From Candidatus Cloacimonadota bacterium (GTDB lineage: Bacteria > Cloacimonadota > Cloacimonadia > Cloacimonadales > Cloacimonadaceae), in assembly GCA_012522635.1 (NCBI GenBank), contig JAAYKA010000036.1, forward strand, positions 1-50,964: a stretch of 50,964 nt of DNA, in the 5' to 3' direction. The translations under genes and the position numbers were made by a program. Numbering within the stretch: the stretch's first letter is position 1; each line of letters begins with the position of its first letter. Of this stretch, positions 1 to 9,322 are shown one piece after another. The notes below the pieces were generated by a model. That model was not told the DNA's origin. It saw only the letters and a program-made list of their open reading frames with translations, and did not search any database.

Positions 1-1133
1 AGCTTTAACTTGGTATCAACGTAGAGGATATCGCTTTTCAGCAGAACTTTTATCTCTTCCAGCAGGCTGTTCTTTTGGCTATTCTGCAGCCCATAAAAGT
101 TCAGAAACACTTCTTGCGAACAGGCATCCAGAATTAATCTCAGGGGCAGGAAAGATTCATCCAAAGTGCCGCGCATTGCATCCAGATGTTGGCGGAACAT
201 GTTGAACATCTTATAGATACCGCTGGTCTGGATGCTCTGTTTTTCAGACATGGCAAACCGTCTGGGGTCAAAAAGATGGCGGTAACTGGCACGGTTAAAA
301 TGGCTGTCCACCAGAACAGAATCAGCGGCTTCCTCTTCATTTAAGGCGTGATTTGATAAAAAATAGAGAACCGATTGATCCGCGTTTTTAAATTCCAGAA
401 CCTCAAGATTGCGAAGACGATAGGTTTCCGGTTCAAGGTCTTGCAGGTCAATCTCAGAGGGTGTCAGCCCTTTTTCAGCTGCTTCCAACATTTGGGAAAT
501 GATGATGATTTCATTTCCCGCGGCCTCCACCGCTTCAATCAAAGACTTTTCCAATTTGCTGTAATAGTATTGGTTCACAAAAACATAACGGATTCCAGTG
601 TGAACGATGTTGGTCTTATCTTTGTTCTGGAAAAAAATGGGGTCGCTGAAACCAAGCTTACAGAGCAGTTCCTGATAATTTGCCCGGATTTCCAAAACCT
701 TGCTCAAATAGTTTTCCTGCCATTCCAGCAGGTTGAAGTGGTTCAAACTCTGAGAGTTACGCAAGGTTTCCACATCGAGGTTTTCGTCGCAAAGCTCTTC
801 GAAAAACTGAAAAAACTGGTTGCCCCATTCCACAATGTCGAAAAATCCGTTGATATGGAAGTATTCCCTGTGCTCAGAACTGAGAGCTTGATAGAGGCAA
901 AGCATTCTTCTGTCGTCACTTACCACAGGCTCAGATGGCAGCAGAAGGGATTCTTTGAATTCTTGCATGGTGATAAAATCGCACTCCTGCAAAGCCCATT
1001 TCCGCATGAATTCATGCCTTGCCCGGGACGCGGAAACATGGGTTGGAAAAACAAAAACCGTGGAGCCCTGAGCCTGTTCCAATGCAGTTTTAGTCAGATC
1101 ATCACTAAAAGGAATCGTGATATATTCGCGCAA
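1..1133 (-). CDS. AddB-like helicase/nuclease-type protein, N-terminal part
   Basis: The minus strand is open for 377 codons and runs off the left edge, so only the amino-terminal part is present. The start chosen is TTG at 1133, because GGGAGG lies six bases upstream of it; an in-frame ATG at 1151 would add six residues but lacks such a site. The opening stretch (about residues 20-50), with FVFPTHVSASRARHEF followed by DFITMQEF, resembles the first motif region of AddB/RecB-like nuclease subunits, which keep a degenerate nucleotide-binding fold ahead of a C-terminal PD-(D/E)XK nuclease. The nuclease part would lie outside the window. The rest is acidic and helical with no further motif I recognise. 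A role in double-strand break repair is inferred from the N-terminus only. About 280 bases without a gene separate it from ispF upstream. Confidence 0.5.
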   Translation of the reverse strand, partial: MREYITIPFSDDLTKTALEQAQGSTVFVFPTHVSASRARHEFMRKWALQECDFITMQEFKESLLLPSEPVVSDDRRMLCLYQALSSEHREYFHINGFFDIVEWGNQFFQFFEELCDENLDVETLRNSQSLNHFNLLEWQENYLSKVLEIRANYQELLCKLGFSDPIFFQNKDKTNIVHTGIRYVFVNQYYYSKLEKSLIEAVEAAGNEIIIISQMLEAAEKGLTPSEIDLQDLEPETYRLRNLEVLEFKNADQSVLYFLSNHALNEEEAADSVLVDSHFNRASYRHLFDPRRFAMSEKQSIQTSGIYKMFNMFRQHLDAMRGTLDESFLPLRLILDACSQEVFLNFYGLQNSQKNSLLEEIKVLLKSDILYVDTKLK

Positions 1134-1415
1134 ACTAAACCTCCCAAACATTTATTTTACTATACCCCTGACCCCGACAATCCTGTCAAGTTTTTTGCTC
1201 GGCAAACAGAGTTGAAACCGGTTTTGCTTTTCTGCGGGAAGGGGTGTGGACAGCCGCAGAGATGGCTGAAAACTGACACTCGCTAGGCTGCCCCCTTTAG
1301 TCTTCCTTATGTTTCAAAGGCTAACTATAAGCCAGGCATAGTGTTAGGGGCATATTTGCTTGAAATCAGCAGACTCGTTCTTATCTTATGAACGCGAGAA
1401 GTTCCTTCCGATATT

Positions 1416-1886
1416 TTAAATTTTGGTCAGCAAAATCACACAATAAGCGCTGATGCCACCTGCCCCGGATACGCCCAAACCTTCTTCCGTGGTGGCTTTC
1501 ACGCTCACAGCGCCGAGAGGGCACGCGAGATCAGAAGTGATATTTTCCCGCATTTGCAAGATGTGTGGAGCAAGTTTGGGTTGAGCAGCGCAAATTGTGC
1601 AATCCAAATTTTGCAGCTTATAGCCGCAGTTTTGTGCCAACTCCCACACTTTACGCAGAAGGACGCGGCTATCCGCGCCCTTGAAAGCGGGGTCTGAATC
1701 TGGGAAAAGGCTGCCGATATCGCCCAATGCCAGGGCACCCAAAACCGCGTCTGTAATCGCGTGTAGCAGCACATCCGCGTCTGAATGACCATCCAGGCCT
1801 TTTTCAAACGGGATTTGCACGCCTCCCAAGATTAGTTTGCGACCGCTTGCGAGGCGGTGAACGTCATAACCAAAACCGACGCGCAT
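1416..1886 (-). CDS. ispF: 2-C-methyl-D-erythritol 2,4-cyclodiphosphate synthase
   Basis: This enzyme of the non-mevalonate (MEP) isoprenoid pathway converts 4-diphosphocytidyl-methylerythritol 2-phosphate to the 2,4-cyclodiphosphate, releasing CMP. The protein has 156 residues, the usual length. The divalent-metal ligands are visible: D8 and H10 in GYDVHRL and H42 in the [12 protein letters not shown] motif. The C-terminal [18 protein letters not shown] stretch is the conserved substrate-binding end. It lies five bases after the GlmS-like gene, with ispD just beyond that gene, so the three probably share a transcript. Identification is secure. Confidence 0.96.
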   Translation of the reverse strand: MRVGFGYDVHRLASGRKLILGGVQIPFEKGLDGHSDADVLLHAITDAVLGALALGDIGSLFPDSDPAFKGADSRVLLRKVWELAQNCGYKLQNLDCTICAAQPKLAPHILQMRENITSDLACPLGAVSVKATTEEGLGVSGAGGISAYCVILLTKI

Positions 1887-1891
1887 ACTTA

Positions 1892-4639
1892 TTAATCCAC
1901 GGTTATGGATTTGGAAACGTTTTTGGGTACGTCTGGATGCACACCGTGATCGGGCATGCCCAGCCTGTCCAATCTCTTCATTTTGCGCACGCTCATGCGG
2001 AACGCCAAAAGCTGAAGCACCACAGTGGCTGAAAAGCAGGTCAGAAGGCTGTCACCGGTTCGTGGCAGCATCACGTAACCCCAACCATAATAATGGCCTT
2101 CGCGGGGGATGGAACTGGCGTTTCGGAGCAGATGTTCATCCTCTTCCGCAATCACGAAAGTATCCGCGCCACGTATTTTATGGGTGTTAATCTGTGAAAC
2201 TGTGAGGTTTACGTCCCTTTCGTCCGGTCCGGTCACATAGATGAGAGGATAGTTGCGGTCCAGCGAGGCATAGAAATCGCGGTTGTGGATGGCGTCGTGG
2301 AACAGTTTTTCTGCATTGGGGGTAAGGTTGAAGGGTCGGTTACGATAGAAAACATGATCCATCAAAGCGGCGTTCACTTCCATGATTTTTTGAGGAGGCA
2401 GACCGCGATTGTTGCCTTCAGTATCGATAAAATCCATTATCTCACGCAGGGAACGCACAAAGTTGCGAACATGTTTGAAACCATAGACGGTGTTTTTGCC
2501 CAGAATGGTGTTTGGCCCGTGTTTGAATTCTGAGGCTTCGCGTCCCTCCGCGTGGTTTAACACGGTTTCGCGGATTTTGAGCGCGCCTTCCATGGCCACA
2601 CCGCTAATTTTCGTGGCCAAAATATGCAGCGAGGGCTCCATATAAATCTTTGCCGCGATTGAATCAATCACATCTGATGTATTATCAAGGGTTTCCTTGA
2701 TTAAAGACGGGATTTGCAACAGGGTTTGGCTTCTGTATTCCAACTGGGCTTTTTTCTCTTTGATTTGTTCATCGTTCAAGCCGTCAATGTCTTCCTCCAG
2801 CTTCATTCGGGCTGTGCGGATGGCCAAATAATAGAAAAGCGCGATTTGGTTCATGAAACTTTTGGTGGCGGGAACCGCTGTCTCTGGTCCACAATAGATT
2901 GGGATAGCCAGATCGCTCTTTTCGATGCCGAGGGTGGAATTTACATTATTCACCAAAACGGCTTTGCTCACATCCAGCTTGCGTTGCGTGATGTCGTTGA
3001 AAATGTCGATCAAATCTTTCGTTTCACCGGATTGCGATACTCCGATAATGAAGTCATGATCCTTCATGCTGTGGGAATATTCACCACGAAAATCACCGGG
3101 CAGGATGGGAATGATTTCCACACCGGCGATTTCGTTGAAGAAAAGACTGCCCACTTTGGTGGCGTGATAGCTGGTTCCGCAGGCGATTGAATAGGCAATG
3201 CGGTTTTTCTGCAGGGTGATTTTCATTCTCTGCAAAAATTCCCGCACTTTTAGCTCGAAATCTTCCACGCTGTCCATTTCGGAAAGCGAATCAAAGGCTT
3301 TTGCCAAAATCATTCTGCGAACATCGAACTCTTCGCCAATCAGGTCGATAAGTGTATTTTTATCTGCGGAAAACAGATATTTTTGTTCAAAATCCTCGCG
3401 TACGACAACGTCGAAAATGGCCTGGTAGGAAGTGCGGGCTAATTCGAAGAAAGAGGCAAATTCGCCGGAGTCAATCAAGGCATCAAAAGAATCTTTGGCT
3501 TTGTCTGGATCAGTATTATCCAGAATTTCCCTCATGTTTTCGGTTAAATGTTCGCGGATGTTTTCGCTGTCCATCAGCTCCAACATGCGGCGTCCAGAAT
3601 TTGAGCCGCCTTGGAATAGTTTGACCAATTTACCCACGGATTCTGGTTCAGCGTAAATCTCTTGCTCCATGAAATATTCAAATTCCGGCTGGAGCTCAAC
3701 ATCTTCAGCGCGCAGCTTGGAAAGAGCTGCTCTGGTTGGGATTGTGTCTCCAGGGGCATAGTTTTCGTCGTCTTTGCCAACGCTTTTAAAATGCAGGGGT
3801 TTTTGGGCGTAAACTTGGTAGTAGGATGAATCGAACTCAACGAACTCACCTTCCCGCAGATTTACCACCATTTTTGTGAAACGCAAAACCGCGGTGAGGT
3901 CTGAGGAAGCAAGACCGAAGCTCATGCCTTCCAGCTCGCCATGGCCAAAATAGAGGCTGCTGCCGGCTTTGATGGCCCACATGGTTTGGGTGACGGGATC
4001 GGTGATCACGGCGGCGTAGGAACCCACAATCCGGCTGGCGGTATTCACCACAGCGCGGCGCATGCAGGCCTTGCGAAGCTTGGGGTCTTCCGGGTTTCCA
4101 GCCTTGTCCATCTCGATGTCGAAAAAATGTTCCACACTGTGCACCAGCATTTCGCCATCGTTATCAGAAAGAATGGTGTGTCCTTCTGCCGTGAGCCAGA
4201 TTTTGAGGTCATTTGTATTTGTGATATTGCCATTGTGGGCGCCATAGAGGTGACGTTTGCATTTCACCTCATGCGGTTGCGCGTTTTGTTTGGTAACCGC
4301 GCCGAAAGTGGCCCAACGGACCTGTCCACAGAACAGTTTTCCACTCTGTTTTTCGATTCCCAAGGTTTTAACCAGGGTGCTGGGCGCGCCAACGTCTTTC
4401 AGTAAAACGATATTTTGGTCTTCACCTTGGAAGGCGGCGCCAGTGGAGTCGAACCCCCTGTATTCCAATGCTTTCAACAATCGAGACGCATATTTTCCCA
4501 TATCGACGGAAACTTTTGGCAAAGCCAGCCCCAAAACTCCACAGCCCAAACCGGGCAAAAACAAGGGAACGCGAATGGTGCCAAAAAGTGATGCAAGACG
4601 GCGCAGTGCCCTGTTGTAATTTTTTAAAATGCGTTGCAT
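1892..4639 (-). CDS. Enlarged GlmS-like glutamine amidotransferase/SIS-domain protein
   Basis: The 915-residue protein has the GlmS order: an N-terminal class II glutamine amidotransferase domain, then two sugar-isomerase (SIS) domains. GlmS makes glucosamine 6-phosphate from fructose 6-phosphate and glutamine for the cell wall and lipopolysaccharide. Visible motifs are [21 protein letters not shown] and SDNDGEM in the amidotransferase domain, GTSYHA and SQSGET in the first SIS domain, EFKHGPNT in the second, and a GlmS-like tail ending KSITVD. Two things are odd. It is about 300 residues longer than ordinary GlmS (around 610), with added helical segments before the first SIS domain and after EFKHGP. 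The catalytic Cys, residue 1 in mature GlmS, is here C33 behind a basic and hydrophobic leader. The ATG has GAGGAA nine bases upstream, so the leader looks translated. It may be the cell's GlmS or a diverged relative with another sugar substrate. Confidence 0.8.
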   Translation of the reverse strand: MQRILKNYNRALRRLASLFGTIRVPLFLPGLGCGVLGLALPKVSVDMGKYASRLLKALEYRGFDSTGAAFQGEDQNIVLLKDVGAPSTLVKTLGIEKQSGKLFCGQVRWATFGAVTKQNAQPHEVKCKRHLYGAHNGNITNTNDLKIWLTAEGHTILSDNDGEMLVHSVEHFFDIEMDKAGNPEDPKLRKACMRRAVVNTASRIVGSYAAVITDPVTQTMWAIKAGSSLYFGHGELEGMSFGLASSDLTAVLRFTKMVVNLREGEFVEFDSSYYQVYAQKPLHFKSVGKDDENYAPGDTIPTRAALSKLRAEDVELQPEFEYFMEQEIYAEPESVGKLVKLFQGGSNSGRRMLELMDSENIREHLTENMREILDNTDPDKAKDSFDALIDSGEFASFFELARTSYQAIFDVVVREDFEQKYLFSADKNTLIDLIGEEFDVRRMILAKAFDSLSEMDSVEDFELKVREFLQRMKITLQKNRIAYSIACGTSYHATKVGSLFFNEIAGVEIIPILPGDFRGEYSHSMKDHDFIIGVSQSGETKDLIDIFNDITQRKLDVSKAVLVNNVNSTLGIEKSDLAIPIYCGPETAVPATKSFMNQIALFYYLAIRTARMKLEEDIDGLNDEQIKEKKAQLEYRSQTLLQIPSLIKETLDNTSDVIDSIAAKIYMEPSLHILATKISGVAMEGALKIRETVLNHAEGREASEFKHGPNTILGKNTVYGFKHVRNFVRSLREIMDFIDTEGNNRGLPPQKIMEVNAALMDHVFYRNRPFNLTPNAEKLFHDAIHNRDFYASLDRNYPLIYVTGPDERDVNLTVSQINTHKIRGADTFVIAEEDEHLLRNASSIPREGHYYGWGYVMLPRTGDSLLTCFSATVVLQLLAFRMSVRKMKRLDRLGMPDHGVHPDVPKNVSKSITVD

Positions 4640-4653
4640 AGTCAGATATTCCT

Positions 4654-5352
4654 CTAAATCAAATTGTTATCCAGAATCTGTTTGGCAAAAAACAGATCAA
4701 CTTCATCGGTGATTTTGATGTTCAGATCAGAACAGAATTTATAGCGCACCTTTCCTCCATGATATTCAACCAGGGAAGAGTCGTCGGTGCTGATGAAACC
4801 TTCTTGATAGGCACGCTCGTAGGCAGCCATAATCAGTTTGTATGAAAACACTTGCGGGGTGAAAGCCTGCACAAGTTTGTGGCGTGGAATTGTTTCCAGG
4901 ATGCGGTCTTGCTCGATGCTTTTAATCGTGTTTTTAAGCCGGGCAACCGGAACAGCGGCCTTGTGTTTTTTTGCCATTTCAAAAAGATCACCCAGCAGCT
5001 CTTCTGTGATAAAAGGCCGCACAGCGTCGTGGATGAACACATAATCCGTTCCCGGCGGGCAGTTTTGCAGAGCGCTGAACACGCTGTCCTGCCGTTCGAA
5101 ACCACCTGGCACCACCAACCAGGGCTTTTGTGAATCCTCAAAATATTCCTGCACCATGTTCTGACAATAGTCCTGTTCGTCTTCCGGCGCGGAGATAATG
5201 ATATTATCAATGTAGGTGGAATTAAAAAAACGTTGCAGGGTGTGGATGATGATGGGGATGCCGCCCAAGCTGAGCCATTGTTTGCGGACGATTCCACCCA
5301 TGCGGCTTCCCGAACCCGCGGCTGTGATGATGGCTGTGCTTAGTGTTTCCAT
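4654..5352 (-). CDS. ispD: 2-C-methyl-D-erythritol 4-phosphate cytidylyltransferase
   Basis: This MEP-pathway enzyme couples methylerythritol 4-phosphate to CTP, giving the CDP-methylerythritol that IspE and then IspF use. The 232-residue length is typical. The nucleotide-binding start TAAGSGSRMGG followed by RKQW, the central VFIHDAVRPF and the later TDDSSLVE motif are all family hallmarks. The ATG at 5352 lies inside the last 13 bases of the radical SAM gene upstream, with GAGGAA in front, which suggests translational coupling. The GlmS-like gene separates it from ispF, its usual neighbour. Confidence 0.95.
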   Translation of the reverse strand: METLSTAIITAAGSGSRMGGIVRKQWLSLGGIPIIIHTLQRFFNSTYIDNIIISAPEDEQDYCQNMVQEYFEDSQKPWLVVPGGFERQDSVFSALQNCPPGTDYVFIHDAVRPFITEELLGDLFEMAKKHKAAVPVARLKNTIKSIEQDRILETIPRHKLVQAFTPQVFSYKLIMAAYERAYQEGFISTDDSSLVEYHGGKVRYKFCSDLNIKITDEVDLFFAKQILDNNLI

Positions 5353-6287
5353 GAGTAAAAAATTCCTCGCTCTTCGCGTTTGATGGATACCTTTCCTTCC
5401 AAGTTAAACTGTCGCAGGAACTTGCTGATTTCATTGATGTGTAAACCCAGGGTTTTGGAAAGGTCTTCCGCTGTGGAAGGGCGTCGCTTCAAAGTGGCTT
5501 CCATGGCTTGACCAATATCCTGCGGCACATGCGTTTCAAAGTTCTCATGGTGGGATTTTGCGATTATCTCCACTGGCACTTCCAAGCGTTCAACCAGGTA
5601 TTTTTTCACCCGGTTCAAAACGGTTTCACCAGCGGCTTCAACCCATTCTTCAGAGCCAGGACGGTCCAGGGAATTAAGTTGCACGAGGTCCGGCTTAATC
5701 TTCGCAATGGCGGGCGCCAGGCATTCCAATTCTTCTGGAGTGTCGTTAATTCCCTCGATGATAAAGACTTCCAGCCAGATTTGTCCAGAAAACTCCTCAC
5801 GCAGGGCAATGAGCGCTTCCACCAGTTTTTGAGCCGTCAGACCAGGATGGGGCTGGTTTATTTTTTCAAAGCTTTCCTGGCGGCAGGCGTCCAAAGATGG
5901 CAGAATAAGATCGCAGGGCAGGATTTCTTTTCTCAGCTCTGCGTTGCCAAGCAGAACACCATTTGTCAGCAGGGCAAGTTGATATTCAGGAAATTCCTTT
6001 TTTATGGTTCGAATAATTTGGCCGATTTGGCTGTGCAAAGTGGGTTCTCCGGCTCCTGAAAAGGTGACATAGTCAAGCTTTGGCCGCTCTGCCAGAAAGT
6101 GCCGCAATTCTGCCAGGATTTCTTCCACCGGAAAGAATTCCTGCCGGGTCAGGGTCAAATGGTCAGTGCTGTAAATCTCACAATAGACGCAATTTAGAGG
6201 GCAATATTTGAAGGGAACCAAGTCCACCCCGAGGGAAAAACCAAGACGACGGGAGTGGACGGGTCCAAAAAGGTGTTTGTATTTCAT
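5340..6287 (-). CDS. Radical SAM protein with C-terminal winged-helix-like domain
   Basis: A 315-residue radical S-adenosylmethionine enzyme. The [4Fe-4S] cluster motif CX3CX2C is C29, C33 and C36 in KYCPLNCVYCEIY, and a glycine-rich SAM-contact motif (FSGAGEPTL) follows. The N-terminal HSRRLGFSLGVDLVP is typical of the COG0731-like group, whose substrates are mostly unknown. The last 60 or so residues look like a small winged-helix domain (AEDLSKTLGLHINEISKFLRQ). Its ATG directly follows the bamA stop codon, and its end overlaps ispD, so it sits inside the envelope/isoprenoid block. The reaction cannot be named from sequence. Confidence 0.85.
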   Translation of the reverse strand: MKYKHLFGPVHSRRLGFSLGVDLVPFKYCPLNCVYCEIYSTDHLTLTRQEFFPVEEILAELRHFLAERPKLDYVTFSGAGEPTLHSQIGQIIRTIKKEFPEYQLALLTNGVLLGNAELRKEILPCDLILPSLDACRQESFEKINQPHPGLTAQKLVEALIALREEFSGQIWLEVFIIEGINDTPEELECLAPAIAKIKPDLVQLNSLDRPGSEEWVEAAGETVLNRVKKYLVERLEVPVEIIAKSHHENFETHVPQDIGQAMEATLKRRPSTAEDLSKTLGLHINEISKFLRQFNLEGKVSIKREERGIFYSWKH

Positions 6288-8558
6288 TTAAAACGTTGTT
6301 CCAAATTGAATGTGGGGCTCCCAAGTCCCCTCTTCCAGGTTGTATGCATAGTCGAATCCAATCAAGCCAAAAGGACTTTGGATGCGGATTCCGGCACCCA
6401 CGCCTTTTTTAAATTTCAGGAAGTTAAAGTCCCGCAAGCGGTTGTAGCAATCGCCGGCATCCAGGAAAACCAGTCCGATGATTTGGTCGCTGCCGATGGG
6501 GTAGGCCAGTTCCGTAGAAAAGATGATTTCACGGGTTCCGCCTGTATCCATAATGCCGTCGCCATCTTCGTCAACTCCGATTCTTCGGTCTGCATAGCCG
6601 CGGATTCCATCCACACCAGTGCCGCCCAAATAGAATTTTTCATCCGGGGGCGCGTCTTTGGATGATCCATATGGAGCGATATAGCCAAAGCGCCATTTTG
6701 TGCGCAGAGTAAGCTGATGCCACATTTCCATATACCAGTTCACTTGGGCTATCTGTTTGAAGTAATCGAAGTTGCCGCCCAAGAGCCCGCCCGCTACCTC
6801 GGAAAATAGGGTGAGCTGGGTGCCCCGGGTGGGGAAGTAGATATTGTTTCGGGTGTCTCTGCCAATGGTGGCGCTCAATGCGCTGGTGTAGCGCCAGCCC
6901 AGGGTGTCCAGCTCCGCCAAAGTGGGGTTCGTTACCGGGTCGAAAAGGTTTCGGTTTGTGATTTCATATTTTTTGGAATACAGCGAATATCCACCCACGA
7001 GGCGAGTTCGGTTCGCAATGGGTAGATAACGCCCCAAACGCAGGCTGGCACCACGGGTGTAAATCTTGTAATAAAAAGAGCTCCAATCCTTGGTGGTATA
7101 ATACAGCGAGGTTCCCAAGAGCACGTCACTGTCAAAAAGGTTGGGGTTTGTGAAACTTGCTTGGAAATCTTGGGTTTTACCGCCAAACTCCCAAGCCAAG
7201 CTGCTTGACCAGTTGTTTCCCATGATGTTGTTCATGGACAGGGAAAGCGTGCCCACAAAACCGTCCTGGCTATTGTAACCCATACCGACGTTGGCTGTAC
7301 CGCTGGATTTATCAATTACATCGATCTGCAAATCAATGTCTCCATCAGAGTTTATCGGTGTGTAATCCAGCCGGATATCCGGTTCGAAAAATCCCAGGTT
7401 ATATATGTTCTGCTGGCTTCGAATCACCTGGCTTTGGCGAAAATAATCTCCCGGCGCAATATCCAGCTCGCGAAGCAGCACTTTATCTTTGGTGCGTTTA
7501 TTGCCAGTGATGTGTATCTGGTGGATGCGAGCGCGGTTTCCTTCGTTGATTTTCAGTGCGATATTAAGTGTTCCATCCGCGCGCTGCATATCTTGGGAAA
7601 TCTCAGTATAGATGAATCCTTCATCGAAATAAAGCGAATAAACTCGTGCCAATTGTTCGTCAAATTTTGTCTGGTCGAAGGGTTCGTTATGTTTCAGGGT
7701 GAAAACTTCGCTGATTTTTTCTGTGGTGAAATGCTCGTTTCCGCTCACACTTATGCCAGAAAATGTGTATCTCTGACCCTCGCGAATCTGAAGGACCAGT
7801 TCCTGGGTGCGTTCGCCGGTGGAAATCAGCTCATGTGGTCCGATAGCCACGTCGATATAGCCGTTTTTCTTGTAGTAATCGGCCAGTTTGACAAGATCTT
7901 GGTCGAATTTATCCTGTTCGAAGCGTCCGGAACGGAAAATATTCGCGGGTTTGGTCTTCATCCTTTTAAGCAGTGTCTTGTCGTCAAAATTCTCGTTTCC
8001 CACAAAGGTCACCGCGCTAATTGCCAAACGGTTGCCTTCTTCAACGTTGACCAAAACGCGGATTTTGCCATCGCTATCAAAAGTCTCTTCCAAGCTTATT
8101 TTGGCGTTGCTGAAACCCTTGCTGTGGTATTCGGATGTGAGTTTGCTTACCAGATCGTGCTTCTGAAAATCCGACCAAAATGTTCCCACCCTCACGGTGA
8201 CAAGCTCATCCAGGCGTTCTTTTTTCACGGCTTTCATGCCTTTGTATTCCACAAATGCCAAAACCGGGTTTTCCTTCACTTCCACGATCAGGTTCACGCC
8301 GGCCATATATGGTTCCGTGAAAACCCGGATGTCAGAAAACATCCGCATCTTATACAGTTGCTTGATTGAGCGGGCAACTTCTTCCGGGTCAAGCGCGTCG
8401 CCGGTGCGCAGGGTGATCGAAGTGGTCACCATCTGCGGCGAGACAGCCTTGTTTCCGCGCACAACGATCTCGTAGATCGTTTCTCCGACGGCAAACAGGC
8501 TGCCAACACCAAGTAGCAGCACCAGGCAAACCAGGAGACGAGGTCTTAAAATTTGCAT
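6288..8558 (-). CDS. bamA: Outer membrane protein assembly factor BamA
   Basis: BamA inserts beta-barrel proteins into the outer membrane. The 756-residue product has a signal peptide (residues 1-24, ending near SLFAVGE), several POTRA repeats to about residue 400, and a C-terminal barrel ending in FGTTF, the terminal-Phe pattern of barrel proteins. The barrel contains the loop-6 signature as GIRGY. The start is ATG 8558, preceded by GGAGGAA; an upstream in-frame ATG at 8639 would add a non-signal extension and lacks such a site. Right after GIRGY sits DEDGDGIMD, a Ca-loop-like insertion that recurs in other exported proteins of this window. The radical SAM gene follows without a gap. Identification is secure. 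Confidence 0.95.
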   Translation of the reverse strand: MQILRPRLLVCLVLLLGVGSLFAVGETIYEIVVRGNKAVSPQMVTTSITLRTGDALDPEEVARSIKQLYKMRMFSDIRVFTEPYMAGVNLIVEVKENPVLAFVEYKGMKAVKKERLDELVTVRVGTFWSDFQKHDLVSKLTSEYHSKGFSNAKISLEETFDSDGKIRVLVNVEEGNRLAISAVTFVGNENFDDKTLLKRMKTKPANIFRSGRFEQDKFDQDLVKLADYYKKNGYIDVAIGPHELISTGERTQELVLQIREGQRYTFSGISVSGNEHFTTEKISEVFTLKHNEPFDQTKFDEQLARVYSLYFDEGFIYTEISQDMQRADGTLNIALKINEGNRARIHQIHITGNKRTKDKVLLRELDIAPGDYFRQSQVIRSQQNIYNLGFFEPDIRLDYTPINSDGDIDLQIDVIDKSSGTANVGMGYNSQDGFVGTLSLSMNNIMGNNWSSSLAWEFGGKTQDFQASFTNPNLFDSDVLLGTSLYYTTKDWSSFYYKIYTRGASLRLGRYLPIANRTRLVGGYSLYSKKYEITNRNLFDPVTNPTLAELDTLGWRYTSALSATIGRDTRNNIYFPTRGTQLTLFSEVAGGLLGGNFDYFKQIAQVNWYMEMWHQLTLRTKWRFGYIAPYGSSKDAPPDEKFYLGGTGVDGIRGYADRRIGVDEDGDGIMDTGGTREIIFSTELAYPIGSDQIIGLVFLDAGDCYNRLRDFNFLKFKKGVGAGIRIQSPFGLIGFDYAYNLEEGTWEPHIQFGTTF

Positions 8559-8677
8559 TCTTCCTCCACAGTAGAGTTGGCGCCTATTTCTGCCAAGGTG
8601 CCATTTTAGTAAAGTGTTTTTTTTGTTTTTGAATTGCAAGGCTGGTAATTATGTGTCTTGTTGGTGGTTATGAAAGC

Positions 8678-9322
8678 TCAGGCAATGCTCAGGATTTTGT
8701 GCAATTGAAGTTGCAGTCTCGCGCCAGATCCGTCTTCCAGCATCCATTGTGCCAAGATTTTGGGTTCAAGGAAAGAAACAATCGGCGAAAAAATGAGCTG
8801 CTTGCTCTTCAGGTTGTTTTTCCTGATAAAATCCTGCGCAAAGTTGTAGTCGCTTCGATCGGCGATCACAAACTTCAGCTCGTCATGCGGCTCTAAATAA
8901 GTCAGATTTTCTATTAGGAAAGAATCACCGTGTCCGCTGCCGGGACATTTAACATCCACGATTTTAATCACTTGGGGCGGCACCTTGTCCAATATAATGG
9001 AGCCGTTGGTTTCGAGCAGCACAGTATATCCGTGTGCCCCAAGAGACCGCATCAAATCTGGGCAGCCATCCTGTAGCAGGGGCTCGCCTCCGGTGATTTC
9101 GACAAGTTTTGTGGGATAGGCGCGTATCTGATCCAGAATCTGCGGGATTCCCATGGGTGTACCGGGTTCCCAGGCATACTGTGTGTCGCACCATTTGCAG
9201 TGCAGGTTGCAGCCACTGAGACGGATGAAAATGCAGGGAAGTCCCGCAAAAGATGATTCACCCTGCAGGCTGTAAAATATCTCACAGACGTCGAGCGTTG
9301 GCGAATCTGAAAAAGCCGTCAT
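8678..9322 (-). CDS. queE: 7-carboxy-7-deazaguanine synthase (QueE)
   Basis: A radical SAM enzyme of queuosine/7-deazaguanine synthesis that rearranges 6-carboxytetrahydropterin to 7-carboxy-7-deazaguanine. The 214-residue protein starts with the family pattern EIFYSLQGES and carries the cluster motif at C38, C42 and C45 (CNLHCKWCDTQ), then EITGGEPLLQ for SAM binding. The ATG overlaps the stop of the etfA gene by four bases, an operon arrangement with no obvious metabolic logic. No other queuosine genes are nearby. About 120 bases without a gene separate it from bamA. Confidence 0.93.
   Translation of the reverse strand: MTAFSDSPTLDVCEIFYSLQGESSFAGLPCIFIRLSGCNLHCKWCDTQYAWEPGTPMGIPQILDQIRAYPTKLVEITGGEPLLQDGCPDLMRSLGAHGYTVLLETNGSIILDKVPPQVIKIVDVKCPGSGHGDSFLIENLTYLEPHDELKFVIADRSDYNFAQDFIRKNNLKSKQLIFSPIVSFLEPKILAQWMLEDGSGARLQLQLHKILSIA

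Noticed and set aside
375-1286. Plus-strand open frame of 303 codons at the left end
   Set aside because: The opposite strand over the same bases is open for 377 codons, has a GGGAGG site before its start and gives a protein-like sequence with an AddB-type N-terminus. The plus-strand reading has no ribosome site and an unnatural composition.
4430-4462. tRNA or tmRNA-like GGTTCGACTCC on the minus strand
   Set aside because: It looks like a T-arm but encodes the conserved EYRGFDSTG motif of the GlmS-like protein, and no cloverleaf can be formed around it.
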